Below the pieces are notes generated by a model. That model was not told the origin of the DNA and did no database searches. It worked only from the letters and a program-made list of their open reading frames with translations. Positions 33,282-43,969 of a DNA stretch of 64,000 nt are shown here, in pieces (the stretch's first letter is position 1; each line of letters starts with the position of its first letter). The stretch is taken from positions 62,001 to 126,000 of the forward strand of contig NW_005179134.1 in the NCBI RefSeq assembly GCF_000350225.1, in the 5' to 3' direction. The stretch is from Chondrus crispus (lineage: Eukaryota > Rhodophyta > Florideophyceae > Gigartinales > Gigartinaceae). Both the position numbers and the translations under genes were made by a program.

Positions 33282-34143
33282 TCAAATGCTGACCCATTTA
33301 GTCAGTTGTAAAGGCTTAGAACGCCTTAAGCACCAATAGTACTTACCTTTGTAAGTAAGATCGTGACGTTCGTCGACGTGTTTCTTAAAACAGTCACGCT
33401 CAGTCTGGTGATGACAAAGGTATACTTCTTTGTCAAAATATGCCTTGCAGGCTGAGCAAATAAACTTTGACTTTTTTGTACCTTTGCAAATATTGCATCT
33501 GGATTGATAAAGAGCACAAGTCTCCTCGCCGGATGCGCTTTTACGCTTGCGAGTGGTTGGAGTTAGGTGAGTACCAATTCCACTGCAAAACCCAACATCT
33601 TCATCTTCAACAGCACTGTCTGATTCTCGCTGACGTAACGATATACGATCATACTTGTTATCAATCAACTGGTCAGCAAGCTCACAATAAAACTGATTTG
33701 GAGACATCTTAGAACCATCTCCTTTTGCACCTGCATACAGTTTCCATGCATCCACAATGCAAATGGCCAATAAAGAAGTGTTGACACGCATAGACCACTC
33801 CTTGACTTCCAACTTCTTTTCCAAGCCGAGATCATCCTGACGAGATCTGTTGTGGCGGTCAATCTGAGAGCAAGTTTCATAATACTGCTCACAGACTGAG
33901 GGAATACGGATAGACAATTCCTCTTTTCTTGTCACGCCATGACGTGTACGCCATCTCTCGCGGTAGATTGGAGTTCCTTCGTTGGATGTTCCGACAGAAC
34001 TAATAAAGTATCTGCGGTCTCGGTCCACCCACATCACTGCCATGAGATGAGGCCCGGCCACTGGCTTCGAAACTAGTGTGACGTGCTCTCCCTTTTCAGC
34101 AATCTCCAGATGAGATAGATATTTCATCGGATATTTCTTGGTG
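33282..34143 (-). pseudogene. piggyBac transposase, C-terminal part
   Basis: Resumes directly beyond the solo LTR. It has the third catalytic Asp in VMWVDRDRRYFISSVGTS, which matches the W.D...V..LST motif of the piggyBac family, a long helical region, and a C-terminal zinc-ribbon (CNICKGTKK..CSACKAYF..CHHQTERDCFKKH) typical of piggyBac C-terminal Cys-rich domains. These bind the element ends. The frame itself is intact through to the stop; only the LTR separates it from the N-terminal part. Confidence 0.85.
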
Positions 34144-34148
34144 GATGT
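34144..34148. other. Target duplication GATGT, left
   Basis: Five-base duplication flanking the solo LTR, matched at 34757-34761. Confidence 0.88.
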
Positions 34149-34756
34149 TGTGGTACAACGACCGATCCGCGGTCGGTGTACAGTAGGAGCGGCCGCGCGC
34201 AGCGGGCACGGGGCACCGTGGCCCACGTGTAATACGTATGATTACCGAACGGGCGCAGCAAGTGACAGGTGTACGCTTGGGTACACGTGTAGTGTAAGGA
34301 ACCGTGTGGGGATAATGCGCGCGCAGTGTAATGCAAGCGCGTAGTGTGAGGATCCGTGCGGTGGTGTAATGACGGCGCTAGATTTTCAATCGCGTACAGT
34401 ACCTGGTCCACAGTAAGTGACAGGTACTGTATTGGACAGGTGTCCCGGGCGTCCCTCTGAGGGGTTAAGACCTGGACACCGTCCTCGCAGTAAACACGGG
34501 GGGCAGACTTGCCCCCCTCCCTTTCGCGCCTACGTACTGCCGTTTCGGTATTCTCTCGCGCGTTGGCTTCTAACCCGTTACCGGTCGTCTCCGATCTAGC
34601 ACCTCGGGACGACTGCGCGTAACCGGCCAGTGTGCCACTCCCTTTTCGCAAGTCCGACCGTTCGGTAACCGCGCGCCGCGCGTCTCGCGTCGCGAGCTCC
34701 CTCGGCTCATCCTCCGAGCCTCTCGCCCGCTAGGGTTTGAGGAGAGTTGTACCACA
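34149..34756 (+). mobile_element. Solo LTR in piggyBac transposase (LTR retrotransposon fossil)
   Basis: A 608-bp LTR with perfect 11-bp inverted ends, TGTGGTACAAC and GTTGTACCACA, obeying the TG..CA rule. It is flanked by GATGT duplications. No internal region remains, so it arose by LTR-LTR recombination. The clean duplication and perfect ends make it younger than the related copies at 522-1086 and 58595-59088. Orientation is given so that the shared GAGGGGTTAAGACC block reads forward; the true transcription direction is not proven. The superfamily (Ty1/copia or Ty3/gypsy) cannot be told from an LTR alone. Confidence 0.9.
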
Positions 34757-34761
34757 GATGT
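34757..34761. other. Target duplication GATGT, right
   Basis: Matches 34144-34148. Confidence 0.88.
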
Positions 34762-35790
34762 CTTCACTACACCTGTGAATCTAAGACCTTTCTCATAAAG
34801 TGATTCAGCCGTGTGGACAGAAGCAAAGTACGAATCCGCGCAGACAACACGATTGGTGTGAAACCATGGCTGTAACAACCTCAAAGTCACTGCGGTTCCG
34901 TGTAAGTGGTCACTTTCAAAATCCTTTAAAGAAGTCTCCTCAGCTGAGACGACGTTCTCAATTCTTATTATGATTCCACTTTTTCCACATGCAGCAGTCT
35001 TCAACTCACAGCCATTCTCGGGTTTTCGGTCCATGGCCACATAATGAGGAAGGCCGGTTTCAATCCAATCTCCTCCAAGTCCATACCAGCGTGACATACT
35101 CTCATCAACGCAGATGTTCTGTGATGGAATCACATGTGATGCTCTGTGATCATTGATTGCGACCATGAAGTCCCTGATCATACCCCATCTGTCATTTGAG
35201 TCAGCTGGAAAGCTGAACGTGACATTCTGACGAAGCTCCTCGAATCTTCTGCGGGAGATGATGTTTCCGAATTGAGGTTGCGGGAGATATTTGCTGGTTT
35301 CCTGTGAGCTCCAAAGAGACCTTCTGGTGCTGAATTCAATCCAAGTCATAAGGATTAGCACCCCGAGAAACTTCAAAATTTCACCTCTTGTAGTCAAGCG
35401 AAGTCCCCGTGATTCCATTGCATCGTTGGTGTAGGAAACCATTAATGCCAAGTGCTCCTGTGGGAACATCCACATGAAGTAGTCCATGGGATGCATTTGA
35501 GATGGACTGTGACCACGGGATATAATCTCATCAATCGGTCCAATCACCTTCCATCTTCTCGGCGGTATCATACCATTTAAATGCATCGTGACTTCCTCAC
35601 GCTTCCAGGCCCGGCCGTGGACATTCATGAGGCCATCTTGGGAATCCATTTCGTCACTCTCGGAGATTCTCGTACTCGAGCTGAGTGCTCCTTCCAGTGG
35701 CGTCACGCGGTCCTCTGTAAGCTCCGGTTGCGCATAATGCTCAGTTTCTTGCTGGATATGATCTTCAGGACCGTCATCGATCAGGTCCAT
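34757..35790 (-). pseudogene. piggyBac transposase, N-terminal and catalytic part
   Basis: From the ATG at 35790 the protein runs through PMDYFMWMFPQEHLALMV, a piggyBac-type core start, to the first catalytic Asp in NICVDESMSRWYG and the second in VVCADSYFASVHTAESLYEKG, then stops at the LTR just after FTGVVKTSVV. With the Asp in the C-terminal part, all three DDD residues exist. piggyBac enzymes cut at TTAA sites by a hairpin mechanism. An additional upstream exon (about 35831-36045) may belong to the gene. Broken by insertion, not by point decay. Confidence 0.85.
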
Positions 35791-35830
35791 CACTTCACTA
35801 GCCTTGATGTTAGCTATGCGAAGCGTGACT

Positions 35831-36045
35831 TACTTGACGCCATCTGATAATTTCCCTTTAGCCCTGACTGAAGTGACACTGCGACCCTTCACTTTGTCAG
35901 TTTTCATGCTAATGACAGTTCCCGTGACCAACTTGATCTTCCAGGAGGCTCCATACATGCGACGACATTTACTCTGAGCTGCGAGCAGTCTTGCACGAGT
36001 GTGGACGCGGTTACCTGCAATAATTCGAGGATCATTGACGCTCAC
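35831..36045 (-). other. Possible first exon of piggyBac transposase
   Basis: A 71-codon frame (..RVHTRARLLAAQSKCRRMYGASWKIKLVTGTVIS..) resembling the N-terminal extension of oomycete and algal piggyBac transposases. It stops at 35830 inside a GTAAGT. Using that as donor with the TAG acceptor near 35800, a 36-base intron containing CTAAC would join it in frame to the main transposase. No ATG is seen at its start. Confidence 0.35.
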
Positions 36046-36259
36046 TATTTTGAAGAAATTTTGGGAAGAGGAAGACGAAAGTGTTGATTAGGGAAGACTG
36101 AGATACGGAATTGAATGTTTTCTGGTTTGCCAACGTTTAATACTCTAATCGTAAGCCTTTCACTACAGTAGCGATAAATTTCTACAATTATTCGAATTGC
36201 AAAAGCCCTAAAAACTGGCCTCATATGAGGCCATTTGTCACCTAGAGAATAGACGCGTT

Positions 36260-37990
36260 TCATTGGAGCTCATCAGTCATATGAGGTCTGTGTGAACAGG
36301 AGACCGATGACTCCTCGTTTACTCGTCGTTGCTCGTTGGTTAAGTCTGTTCCCTGAGGGACAGACTGTCCTGTGCGGTCTGACAAGGTCAACTCCTTTCA
36401 CTGCAATTTGTCGTCAGGCTGAGGGGATGCGGTAGCACCCAAGTCTTGAGATGTACAGCAGTGCACACCTCACGGCGGTGTACTGTAGCGTCGAAAATAT
36501 GAGTAAAAACATGACAGTTATATCCATATTACAGTACTTACAGAACCTAAGATAATGGTGAGAGAGACAAACTGTCGCGCAGAGTGTTATGATGTTGTAC
36601 ACAAACTGTACGACGCTCGTATCTTCGACCCCTCACGGAGACTGACCTCAGTCTCCGTAGGTGTGGTGATGAGAACGATGCCTTGAGGCATCGTTCTCGT
36701 CACCACACCTACAAACGCACCAGGGGAGTCCTACGGGCATGCGATGTCCATTCTGGAGGCTGCCATGCACTGCCCACCGTTTTCGTCCTGCACAATTGCT
36801 TGAACATAACGGAGCTCTTTCTGGTGTCTATGGCTTCCTCTTACTTGAGAGTGCACTGTGTACTACTGTACATAAATACTTTGTAGTGCTGTATAATGAG
36901 CGCTTGCTCTGGCCGGCGACTATTTTTACCACCAGGAAAGGCCAAAGGACATCAGGAGTAAACAGTAATGTAATCTTCTACTTCGCGGGGTCATGCGACG
37001 GCCGAGGTTCGATCAGCATACATTTTAATCTCCTTCTTCGCTCCCGCCTCCCCTCACGTTTACGTTTACGATAGAAGCCCCATCTGATCACGCACCACGG
37101 ATGGCTGGCCGTTTATTGGCGTAGTCAATTGGCAAGGTGCCCGTGGAAGTGTTGCGGGGCTCTGCCACGATGATGGCCGGATGTCGCATGGGTGTGCGTA
37201 CCGCAGAGCGAGGGGAAGTGGCGGGATGCAGGCCATGGTTCAACCGCCGTGTGCTTGCTATTTGAACATTGAAGATTTAACACCCGATGGATGCAATAAT
37301 AAATCCACACCACAAAAACAACAGGTACCTCGAGTTGTCGTCCTTGGGTTTATATGTATCTAGAAACAACATATGACGCACGTAATGTATATCTAGATCC
37401 AGGCGACTAAGTCCACATGTGCTACTGAGTAGCCCCATTCCGGGATGTTCAAGGACGTTGAGCAGACGGATATCGTTGTCGTGTATATTCTGCTACCTCG
37501 AAAAAATGGAGACCGTCGACCACTTGCATGGTGGTCGAATACTACTGCACACATTGCACGATTTAAATGGAGACGAGATCGCGATGAGGCAACTTGTTTC
37601 CTCAGCTGCTTCGGCGGTGTACCCTTCTAGCTTTTGCTGCGTTCTAGGGCAGCACAGGTTCAGGAGGATGGCAAGCAAAACGAGAAGCAGAAAAAAGTAG
37701 TCGGTTATGCTTGGGCCGGCGTCGGCAGCAGAATATCGGACGCCTTCACTAATTTACGCGGGAATTTTCCTTGCCAAGGCTGCTCAGCGTAAGGCAGAAG
37801 GGCGGTATACCGACGCCCCGTAAAGAGCGACCCCGCCGAACGGTCGTAACTCAGGTCCCAAGAGGGACGCTCGCCATCTCGACGGTAAGCGTGAGCGCGA
37901 GAGGGGGAACCATTCTTGACTGTTCTGCTGCTGTCATAATAGTGCGCCACTAAATGACCATGGGATGTGCTGTAAGAAGCGCTGTGTTCC
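36260..37990. other. Gene-poor spacer
   Basis: No supported gene. It holds one twin palindrome. A further TCATATGAGGTC motif occurs near 36279. The frames at 37419-37700 lack a domain. Confidence 0.45.
36635..36712. repeat. Twin palindrome E
   Basis: ACGGAGACTGA / TCAGTCTCCGT (11-bp arms, 36635-36658) overlaps by two bases a second inverted repeat with 26-bp arms (one mismatch) around a TTGA loop (36657-36712). Confidence 0.92.
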
Positions 37991-37994
37991 GTGT

Positions 37995-38258
37995 CAAGCG
38001 CACCGTCTATAACCTCCTCTGGGTCCTCTGGATGTCACCCGAAGGGATAAGGGCGGAAGGGGCGTGTTGATAGTGATTAGTGCCAGTGACAATGGCACGG
38101 GAGTGCTTGCTTCGGGAGCGCCCTGTCCGCTCCCGCAAGCGCACCGACGCAAGCGCACCGTCTATAACCTCCTCTGGGTCCTCTGGATGTCACCCGAAGC
38201 AAGCGCTCTCGTGCCATTGTCACTGGCACTAATCACTATCAACACGCCCCTTCCGCCC
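37995..38258. repeat. Foldback with 66-bp arms and 50-bp direct repeats
   Basis: Left arm 38051-38116 and right arm 38193-38258 are inverted copies differing at two positions. In addition 37995-38044 and 38150-38199 are identical 50-bp direct repeats; the second runs into the right arm. The loop also contains a short GGGAGCG / CGCTCCC hairpin. The geometry suggests a template-switch rearrangement rather than a classic transposon. Confidence 0.9.
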
Positions 38259-38767
38259 TCCGCGCCCTGCCCGCTCTCGGCGGAGGCCAATTACACACAA
38301 GTTACTCCTGAGAGAAGCAAGCGACCTCCCGCGATATCTCATCCAAGCAAAAAGACTGCGTGGCTGCGTGCTTGGCGCGGGACGGCAGGAGTTGCGGGTC
38401 CGGTGTCCGGGGCTTGCACGCGCTCTGTCAGCGCGCGGCGTAGGAGATACGTAACGCTTGACTGCCACTCTGTACTGCCGTCTTCCCGTTCCAGATGTCA
38501 GCGTCAAATGTCTCGGCGCCCGAGTGACGCGCGTCACGGTCCGCAGCTGCGCCGCTCTACCGCCAGCCATCTCAGCCACGGCCGCCCTCCCCCCGCGCTA
38601 CGTACCGCCCTCCCTCCGCAGCCGCAGCCCTTCCACTCGCAGCTCAACGTCTCTCCACATGCCTTCCTCTTTATAAAACTAACACCCCCCTCCCCCCTCC
38701 CCCCCCTCCCCATCGGCCGCCACCCCTTCCCGCATCATCCCCACCAATCCGGCCGTACCGTCGCGCC

Positions 38768-39658
38768 ATGGCTTCCCCCCTCTCGCTCCTGCTGCTGGTG
38801 CTCCTTGTCCCCCTCGCGCTCGCGCAGTGCGGTGCGCGCTGCCGCTTCCGCCTGTGCAAGGCCGACGGCTTCGACACGCCGCGCGTGCCGGGCGCGCGTA
38901 TCCTGATCCGCGCGCCGGACGTCTCGCTGTCGCCGTTCATCTGCCTGCTGGACGAGTCGCACGGCCAGCTGGGCCTCATCCGCGCGACGGGCGAGGCACG
39001 CGTGTCCGCGTCCAAGCGCGGCCCGGCGCGCAAGCGCATCTCCACGTTCGCGCCGCGCGGGCTCGCGCCGCCGTTCGGCCCCAACTTCTTCGGCACATTC
39101 GAGGTTCCGTTTCTCGGCGGGCGCAAGGGCATCGGCCGCCAACCGCTCCGCGGCAACCAGTTTGACTACCTCGAGGATCTATGTGTCGTGCTCCCGATCA
39201 CGGAGTACGACCTGCTGGGTGATGACGGGTTCGTCCGCACCACGGTGAAGAGCACCCGCAAGAGGAGCTGTGTGTCGTTCACAACGCGCAACCCGCAGCT
39301 CCTGGTGGAGCTATTCTGGGACTCGGCTGACGACCTGGACCTGAGCGTGATCGAGCCGGACGGCGACATTCTGGCCAAGGGGAACCCTAACAGCGAGGTG
39401 GGCAAGCTGAACAACGATAACAACGTCGCCGGGTGCGTGCTCCTCCCCGCGGGGAAGGAGGCCGTTCTGTACCGCCTGGGCAACGAACTCGAGAAGGGCA
39501 AGTACACGGCCGTTCTCACGCACTTCAACAACTGCCGGCGCGGGGAGACGAACTGGAACCTCCGCGTCTCCCTCTTCGGGAACGTCATCCTCACGCGCTC
39601 CGGCGTCTCCGACCTCGGGAACAAGGCCACCATCGCCAGCTTCACCTTCACTGTGTAA
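38768..39658 (+). CDS. Secreted YfaP/DUF2135-like protein
   Basis: A 296-residue GC-rich single-exon protein with a signal peptide of about 19 residues (MASPLSLLLLVLLVPLALA) and an early CGARCRFRLC Cys cluster. The C-terminal half contains LLVELFWDSADDLDLSVIEPDGDI, ..NNDNNVAGC.. and EKGKYTAVLTHFNNC. This is the W...DLDL.V..P.G pattern of DUF2135/YfaP domains, beta-sandwich modules found in bacterial and algal extracellular proteins. Role is unknown; cell-wall or matrix binding is a guess. The ATG is in a favourable GCCATGG context. An AATAAA overlaps the stop, a likely polyadenylation signal. Confidence 0.75.
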   Translation: MASPLSLLLLVLLVPLALAQCGARCRFRLCKADGFDTPRVPGARILIRAPDVSLSPFICLLDESHGQLGLIRATGEARVSASKRGPARKRISTFAPRGLAPPFGPNFFGTFEVPFLGGRKGIGRQPLRGNQFDYLEDLCVVLPITEYDLLGDDGFVRTTVKSTRKRSCVSFTTRNPQLLVELFWDSADDLDLSVIEPDGDILAKGNPNSEVGKLNNDNNVAGCVLLPAGKEAVLYRLGNELEKGKYTAVLTHFNNCRRGETNWNLRVSLFGNVILTRSGVSDLGNKATIASFTFTV

Positions 39659-39662
39659 TAAA
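39656..39662 (+). promoter_or_regulatory. Polyadenylation signal AATAAA at stop codon
   Basis: TAATAAA directly at the end of the DUF2135-like gene. Very short 3' untranslated regions would fit the compact style of the genome. Confidence 0.4.
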
Positions 39663-39727
39663 AATATATCCCCCATCTGCCATCCTGCCCACCACCTCCC
39701 TTCGCACACAGGCCCTTCGCCCTCCGT

Positions 39728-39786
39728 CGCCAACCCCGCCGCCAACCCCGCCGCCAACCCCGTCGCCAACCCCGTCGCCAACCCCC
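39728..39786. repeat. 12-bp tandem repeat
   Basis: About five copies of a CCGCCAACCCCG-like unit just after the DUF2135-like gene. The minus-strand frame through it (Gly-Trp-Arg-Arg repeats) is not a gene. Confidence 0.8.
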
Positions 39787-39789
39787 CTC

Positions 39790-41880
39790 CGCGAGTCGCG
39801 CGCGGTCACGCTCGCGCCGGTCGCACATGACTGCACGCGCGCCCCGCACTCGAGACCCGCGCGTGCGGACCCGCCACTCGACGTCTGACATTTGTCAGAA
39901 AGTGACATCTATCGTGGCTGCCGCGTCCGCCCTCCCTGCGCCAATGGGCGCGCTCGGCGTGCCCGCGTGATGCTGCCCGGTGCGTCGTGCGCCGGTCGCG
40001 GGGCGCTGCTCGCGAGTGGCGCGGGCGCAAGCTTGGCAGTGCGCGGCGCGGCGCAACGTCGTGACGGGGGATGGGTTGCGGACGCGCGCTGGAGGGCGCG
40101 ACGCGGCGGCAGATGGCGTTGGTAGGAACGTGTCTGGGAATGGCGGTGGATGCAAGGTAATGTTTAGTGGAGGGTCACGGGGCCGACGGGAGTCCACGGA
40201 GGTGGCGCTCAGCCGAGAGTTGTGTGACGCAAACACGAGGCCGACGGGAAGGGACGAATCGTTCTGATGCACTTTGTAAGTCGTTCTGGGTGCTGGACGC
40301 GAACCCCTCCTCTTTTCTTTGCCCTCCCCGTGGGGGGCCGGCTGTTTGTTGGTGTGGGGCGCCGTACTGCGACCGATGGTTATCAGCGCCGGAAGGAGGC
40401 CGTGTTACACACATAGAAACAGCGAAATCCACGGCTTCGGCACCAGTCGCGAGTGCAGCGCTGAAACGCAAGACACATACTCATCCACTTTGAACATCAC
40501 ACGGTACGATCTCCATGCTTGCGCGTTTCAACGTGTTCGCCATATACGTATGTACCCTTCGAAGGGTAGTATCGCTTAGAAAGATCATATGCAATGCGTC
40601 CCCTACGATGATGTGCCAGCAACTGCGGTGGCGTGCGCCATATCTCGAGAGCAAATAAGTCTTAAAGAAGACACGTTTAGGTCTTATGGTGATGCCGTGC
40701 TGGCATCAGCAATAAAGACAAGCATCGCTGCTTTCCGTCCCGAGATATCCTCTTCCCCCCTCAAGTTTTCCCATTTTTCTAAAACGGACCAAGTAGCGAA
40801 TGCCAGCACCCTGTAGATGAGATGTGACCTCATATGAAATTAACTGACTCATCTGAGGCTTTTAAGCGTACTTGAATTCCGTTGCGGAAGAATTTATTAT
40901 ATTCACAACTATATGTATTCACCGGTCGTTTTCAGAAATGCGTAGCAAAGAAACTGTTTTGAGCAACCTTGAAGCGTGTTGAATTGATAACTACGAAACC
41001 GAAACACCCCCTTAACAAAGCAACTGGGTACTGTTTATGGGTGAAGTTTAATGGATTCTTAGTCTTGCAGTCTATTCAAAACTGTTACAGTATCCCGGTG
41101 CCCTGAAAGGTGTCATTGCGGAAGCCAATAGGTCCAAGAAAGTTTTGCGTTCGTGTACACGTTTCGCGTAAGAACCTCCCGGAAGTAGCGTGCAGCTTAA
41201 AGATGCTGTCAGTATGCCGAGCGTTGACATCCTGACGACCTACTGTAGCTAGTTGGCTAATGACCTCGAGTGCCACCAATGATTCACCACTTGAGCTCTG
41301 CTATTCTAGCCTCGGCGGCCTCTTTCGTCCCGGCATGTCTCTTTCTGTTTTACCATTCATTTCCCATTCCATTTATCAGAGTCCGCTGCTGCCATCCTTT
41401 TTCCTTGAATCCTTTTACGTGCGGATGTCCTTGGAAAAATAGTAAATACACGAACCTCCTCCCAATGAAATAGGAGGCCAGCTTTTTTGCAAAAAATTAT
41501 TCATTAAATCGAAACCTTGCAAAGTCAATTTCGACACCATTTCTTTAGCGTACATGCATCCGGCAGTAACACCTTCCATGCTATCGGGATAGCAGTCGTG
41601 AGTAGACCGAAGAATAAGAATCCAATCAAGTTTCTTCACCTGGTTGACATTTTACACAGGCGTTTTTGTTTCCAAGATTTCAACACAAGCCGTTTAAAGT
41701 TGTGCAAAAAAGATTCTATTTCAGGCATTCATAAAATGACTGCAAAGAACGCGCAGCTCCCACCAGACTTCATTCTTTGAGACCCAGAATTCAAACCGCG
41801 GTGGCGGGGGTACAGTACCGTCTTCCTTCTCTTTAAGCAGGCCCAAGTCGAGAAAAATAAATTGAAAAATAGCCTTCTTA
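39790..41880. other. Gene-poor spacer
   Basis: GC-rich to 40300, then AT-rich. No supported gene. GACCTCATATGA at about 40826 is one half of the piggyBac/MITE end motif. Confidence 0.45.
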
Positions 41881-41884
41881 TGAC

Positions 41885-41923
41885 GTCAAATGGCCTCGTA
41901 ATATCAGGCCATTTGACGTCTCA
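41885..41923. repeat. Palindrome beside MITE
   Basis: GACGTCAAATGGCCT and AGGCCATTTGACGTC, 15-bp perfect arms around a 9-base centre, a few bases left of the MITE at 41945. Confidence 0.85.
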
Positions 41924-41944
41924 TATTATGAGGTCACTTTGTTG

Positions 41945-42454
41945 TCTAGTGTCTATCCGACCGGGGCTTGTCCTCATACACATGCATATGAGGACGGCGA
42001 TGTCCTCATATGAGTACAACTGTTTTTTTGCAAAAGTATATAAATTAAACTGAACATTCAAAAAGCTACCCTGAGCACTATTTCCTTAACGTGCTTGTTT
42101 TTGGCAGCAGCATCTTGCAGAACACCGGGATGGCAGCTTCGAATACGCAGAAAGCTTAAGAATATAATGCAGATTGAGTACCAAGTTGCCTTTTTAAACT
42201 GTCCTTTTTTGTTTTGAAGTTATTTTACATACGGTTGGTTTTAAGGTGGTTAAAAAAAAACTTCTTTTCCAGGCATATCAAAAAACAACCAGGAAGAACA
42301 AAGCAATTCTCACAAAGTACTTTCTGGCCCCAAGTCAGAAGTCAAGTACGGTGGCACGGCTATCGTTTTCTTTCTTGTCGAGAAAGCGGAAGTCAAGAAT
42401 AAAATAGGTCGAATAATGTCCTCATATGAGGACAATGGTCCGATAGACACTAGA
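41945..42454. mobile_element. MITE with piggyBac-element-like ends
   Basis: A 510-bp non-coding element bounded by TCTAGTGTCTATCCGACC on the left and GGTCCGATAGACACTAGA on the right. Just inside are TCCTCATA-type palindromes matching the CCTCATATGAGG motifs at the ends of the piggyBac-like element (32801-36252). It has no transposase and could be moved by an intact relative of that element. Confidence 0.65.
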
Positions 42455-42459
42455 TACAC

Positions 42460-43700
42460 GCTTTAGACGCTACAGCGTCAAAGCAAGAACGAAAGTTGAA
42501 ACAAAGCAAAGATTGGTTTACCGCCGGTGACCTCTTTTCCCCCGACCTTTCGGCGGCTTCAGTGAGCTTATAAGAAGTCGCACTGAGCCTTCGCCGGCGC
42601 GTCCTATTCTCAGTTGCACCACAATTTCATGTCAGTTACAAGGCGCTAACAGAGTGCTTCCCTTTTTGGTAGCACTGCAAATTCTAGTCTGCTCCATGAT
42701 CAACTTGTGTGCACATCCCGATATCACACCGTTCTGTACGCCGTAATAATTCTATCTTAAAGCGGATGCTTATCAGCCATCCTTGTCGCCATTCCAACCC
42801 ACACGTCAAGCCGAAAGTGGCTACAACGCCCGCGCCGGCCGTCACAGAGCAGAATTGTTCCCAACGGCAACATCGCCATTTTGATGCTTGAAGACTGCAA
42901 CGGAGGAAGCGGCTTTCCCTGCGGAAAAAACAAAAAACAGTGGACTGGTGTAGTGGACTAGTCCCCAGTGGAATGTGATTGAAAGAATATAAAACGGCAA
43001 GTACTGTACTGTATCAGGGACAGTTTTGTCGAGCGGCACGGGAGAGGTCTAGATCTTGTACATGTGAACTCTTGAGCTGCCAATTTGCAGCAGTCTGCGC
43101 GATAAACAGTCTGATGAAGTTACCAGCTGGAAGCGCAAACAGCCATTTCTTGCTCAAGGTTGATTTGAAATTTCCTCGGGTTTTTGCTACGGCACAGACA
43201 AGATTAGAATATAGAATACGCCTGCGGGATTTGGCCGGTAAACGCGACTTACGGCCCTTCCTATGTATGTTTGCAGCACGCATTTCGCAATTGTGCATCC
43301 TGACTCGGATATTCATGTCGCAGAAGCAAGGCAGATACACGTGTACAACATCGACATTCGTTCGCATTTCAACTGAACACGTGCAGTGTATCGCTTGTGC
43401 ATTGATTACTTGTGCGCCATATCGTCAGCCGCATCATTTCTACTTTACGAAAGTTGCTGAGTGTGAATTGTTCTCAACCTCAGATTGATAACACCAAACC
43501 CAACCTTTGTTACAAAGGCCTTTCAAACAGCAACAAGGGCGTCTCTTCAAATCACTGCTTCTACACTGGGCGCCACTATCCGCGCAGCTGTCAAGAGCAA
43601 GCTGGCAGATAAGGGTACATGTTGACAAGGTTACAAAAGGCAGACCCAGTCCAGCAAAAATTGTGTCTCGGTGACACGTGGCCTCGCATCAGGCCTCTTC
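42460..43700. other. Spacer with orphan TATA-like sites
   Basis: CTTATAAG (about 42567) between short inverted CAGTG / CACTG words, and ATATAAAAC (about 42985), each without a convincing gene downstream. The frame at 42979-43488 starts at TTG and has no domain. Confidence 0.4.
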
Positions 43701-43706
43701 TGAAGC

Positions 43707-43715
43707 TATAAAAAG
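43707..43715 (+). promoter_or_regulatory. TATA box of Nudix-like/APH gene
   Basis: TATAAAAAG, about 260 bases before the ATG at 43970. The strongest TATA match near the gene. An earlier ATG at 43786 opens a different frame. Confidence 0.45.
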
Positions 43716-43969
43716 AAATTCAAATTTTGCGCAGACGAGTACCACTGAGCTCTTTTTGATCTAGGCCTTGCTTCTCACTTTTCACATGATGGTACCGTCC
43801 CTTGCTATCTTGCACAGTACGAACGTTACCCAAAAGTCTGCGATCGCCTTAAGCAAACGCAAACTCTCTCAACGTGCTCTACGACAACGAGCACAAAAGA
43901 TTTTATTGGAAAATATCACAAGCGCGACGGAAAGGGCACGCAAGATCGCTCCCAGGATTGGAAGACATG

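Larger units (their letters stand above)
32801..36252 (-). mobile_element. piggyBac-like transposon, split by a solo LTR
   Basis: The transposase is on the minus strand. Both ends carry CCTCATATGAGG palindromes: about 32828-32839 and 32851-32862 on the left, about 36218-36229 on the right. The left end also has CTAGTGTCTAGACGACCGG (32801), which recurs at the ends of the MITE at 41945-42454. I could not find TTAA duplications, so the exact ends are provisional. The solo LTR at 34149-34756 interrupts the transposase, so this copy is no longer autonomous. Confidence 0.6.

Noticed and set aside
38064-38906. 280-codon frame running into the DUF2135-like gene
   Set aside because: It crosses the foldback, is in another frame from the signal-peptide protein and has no domain.
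42979-43488. 169-codon frame after an ATATAAAAC box
   Set aside because: Begins at TTG, lacks domain or codon bias; the TATA-like box alone is not enough.
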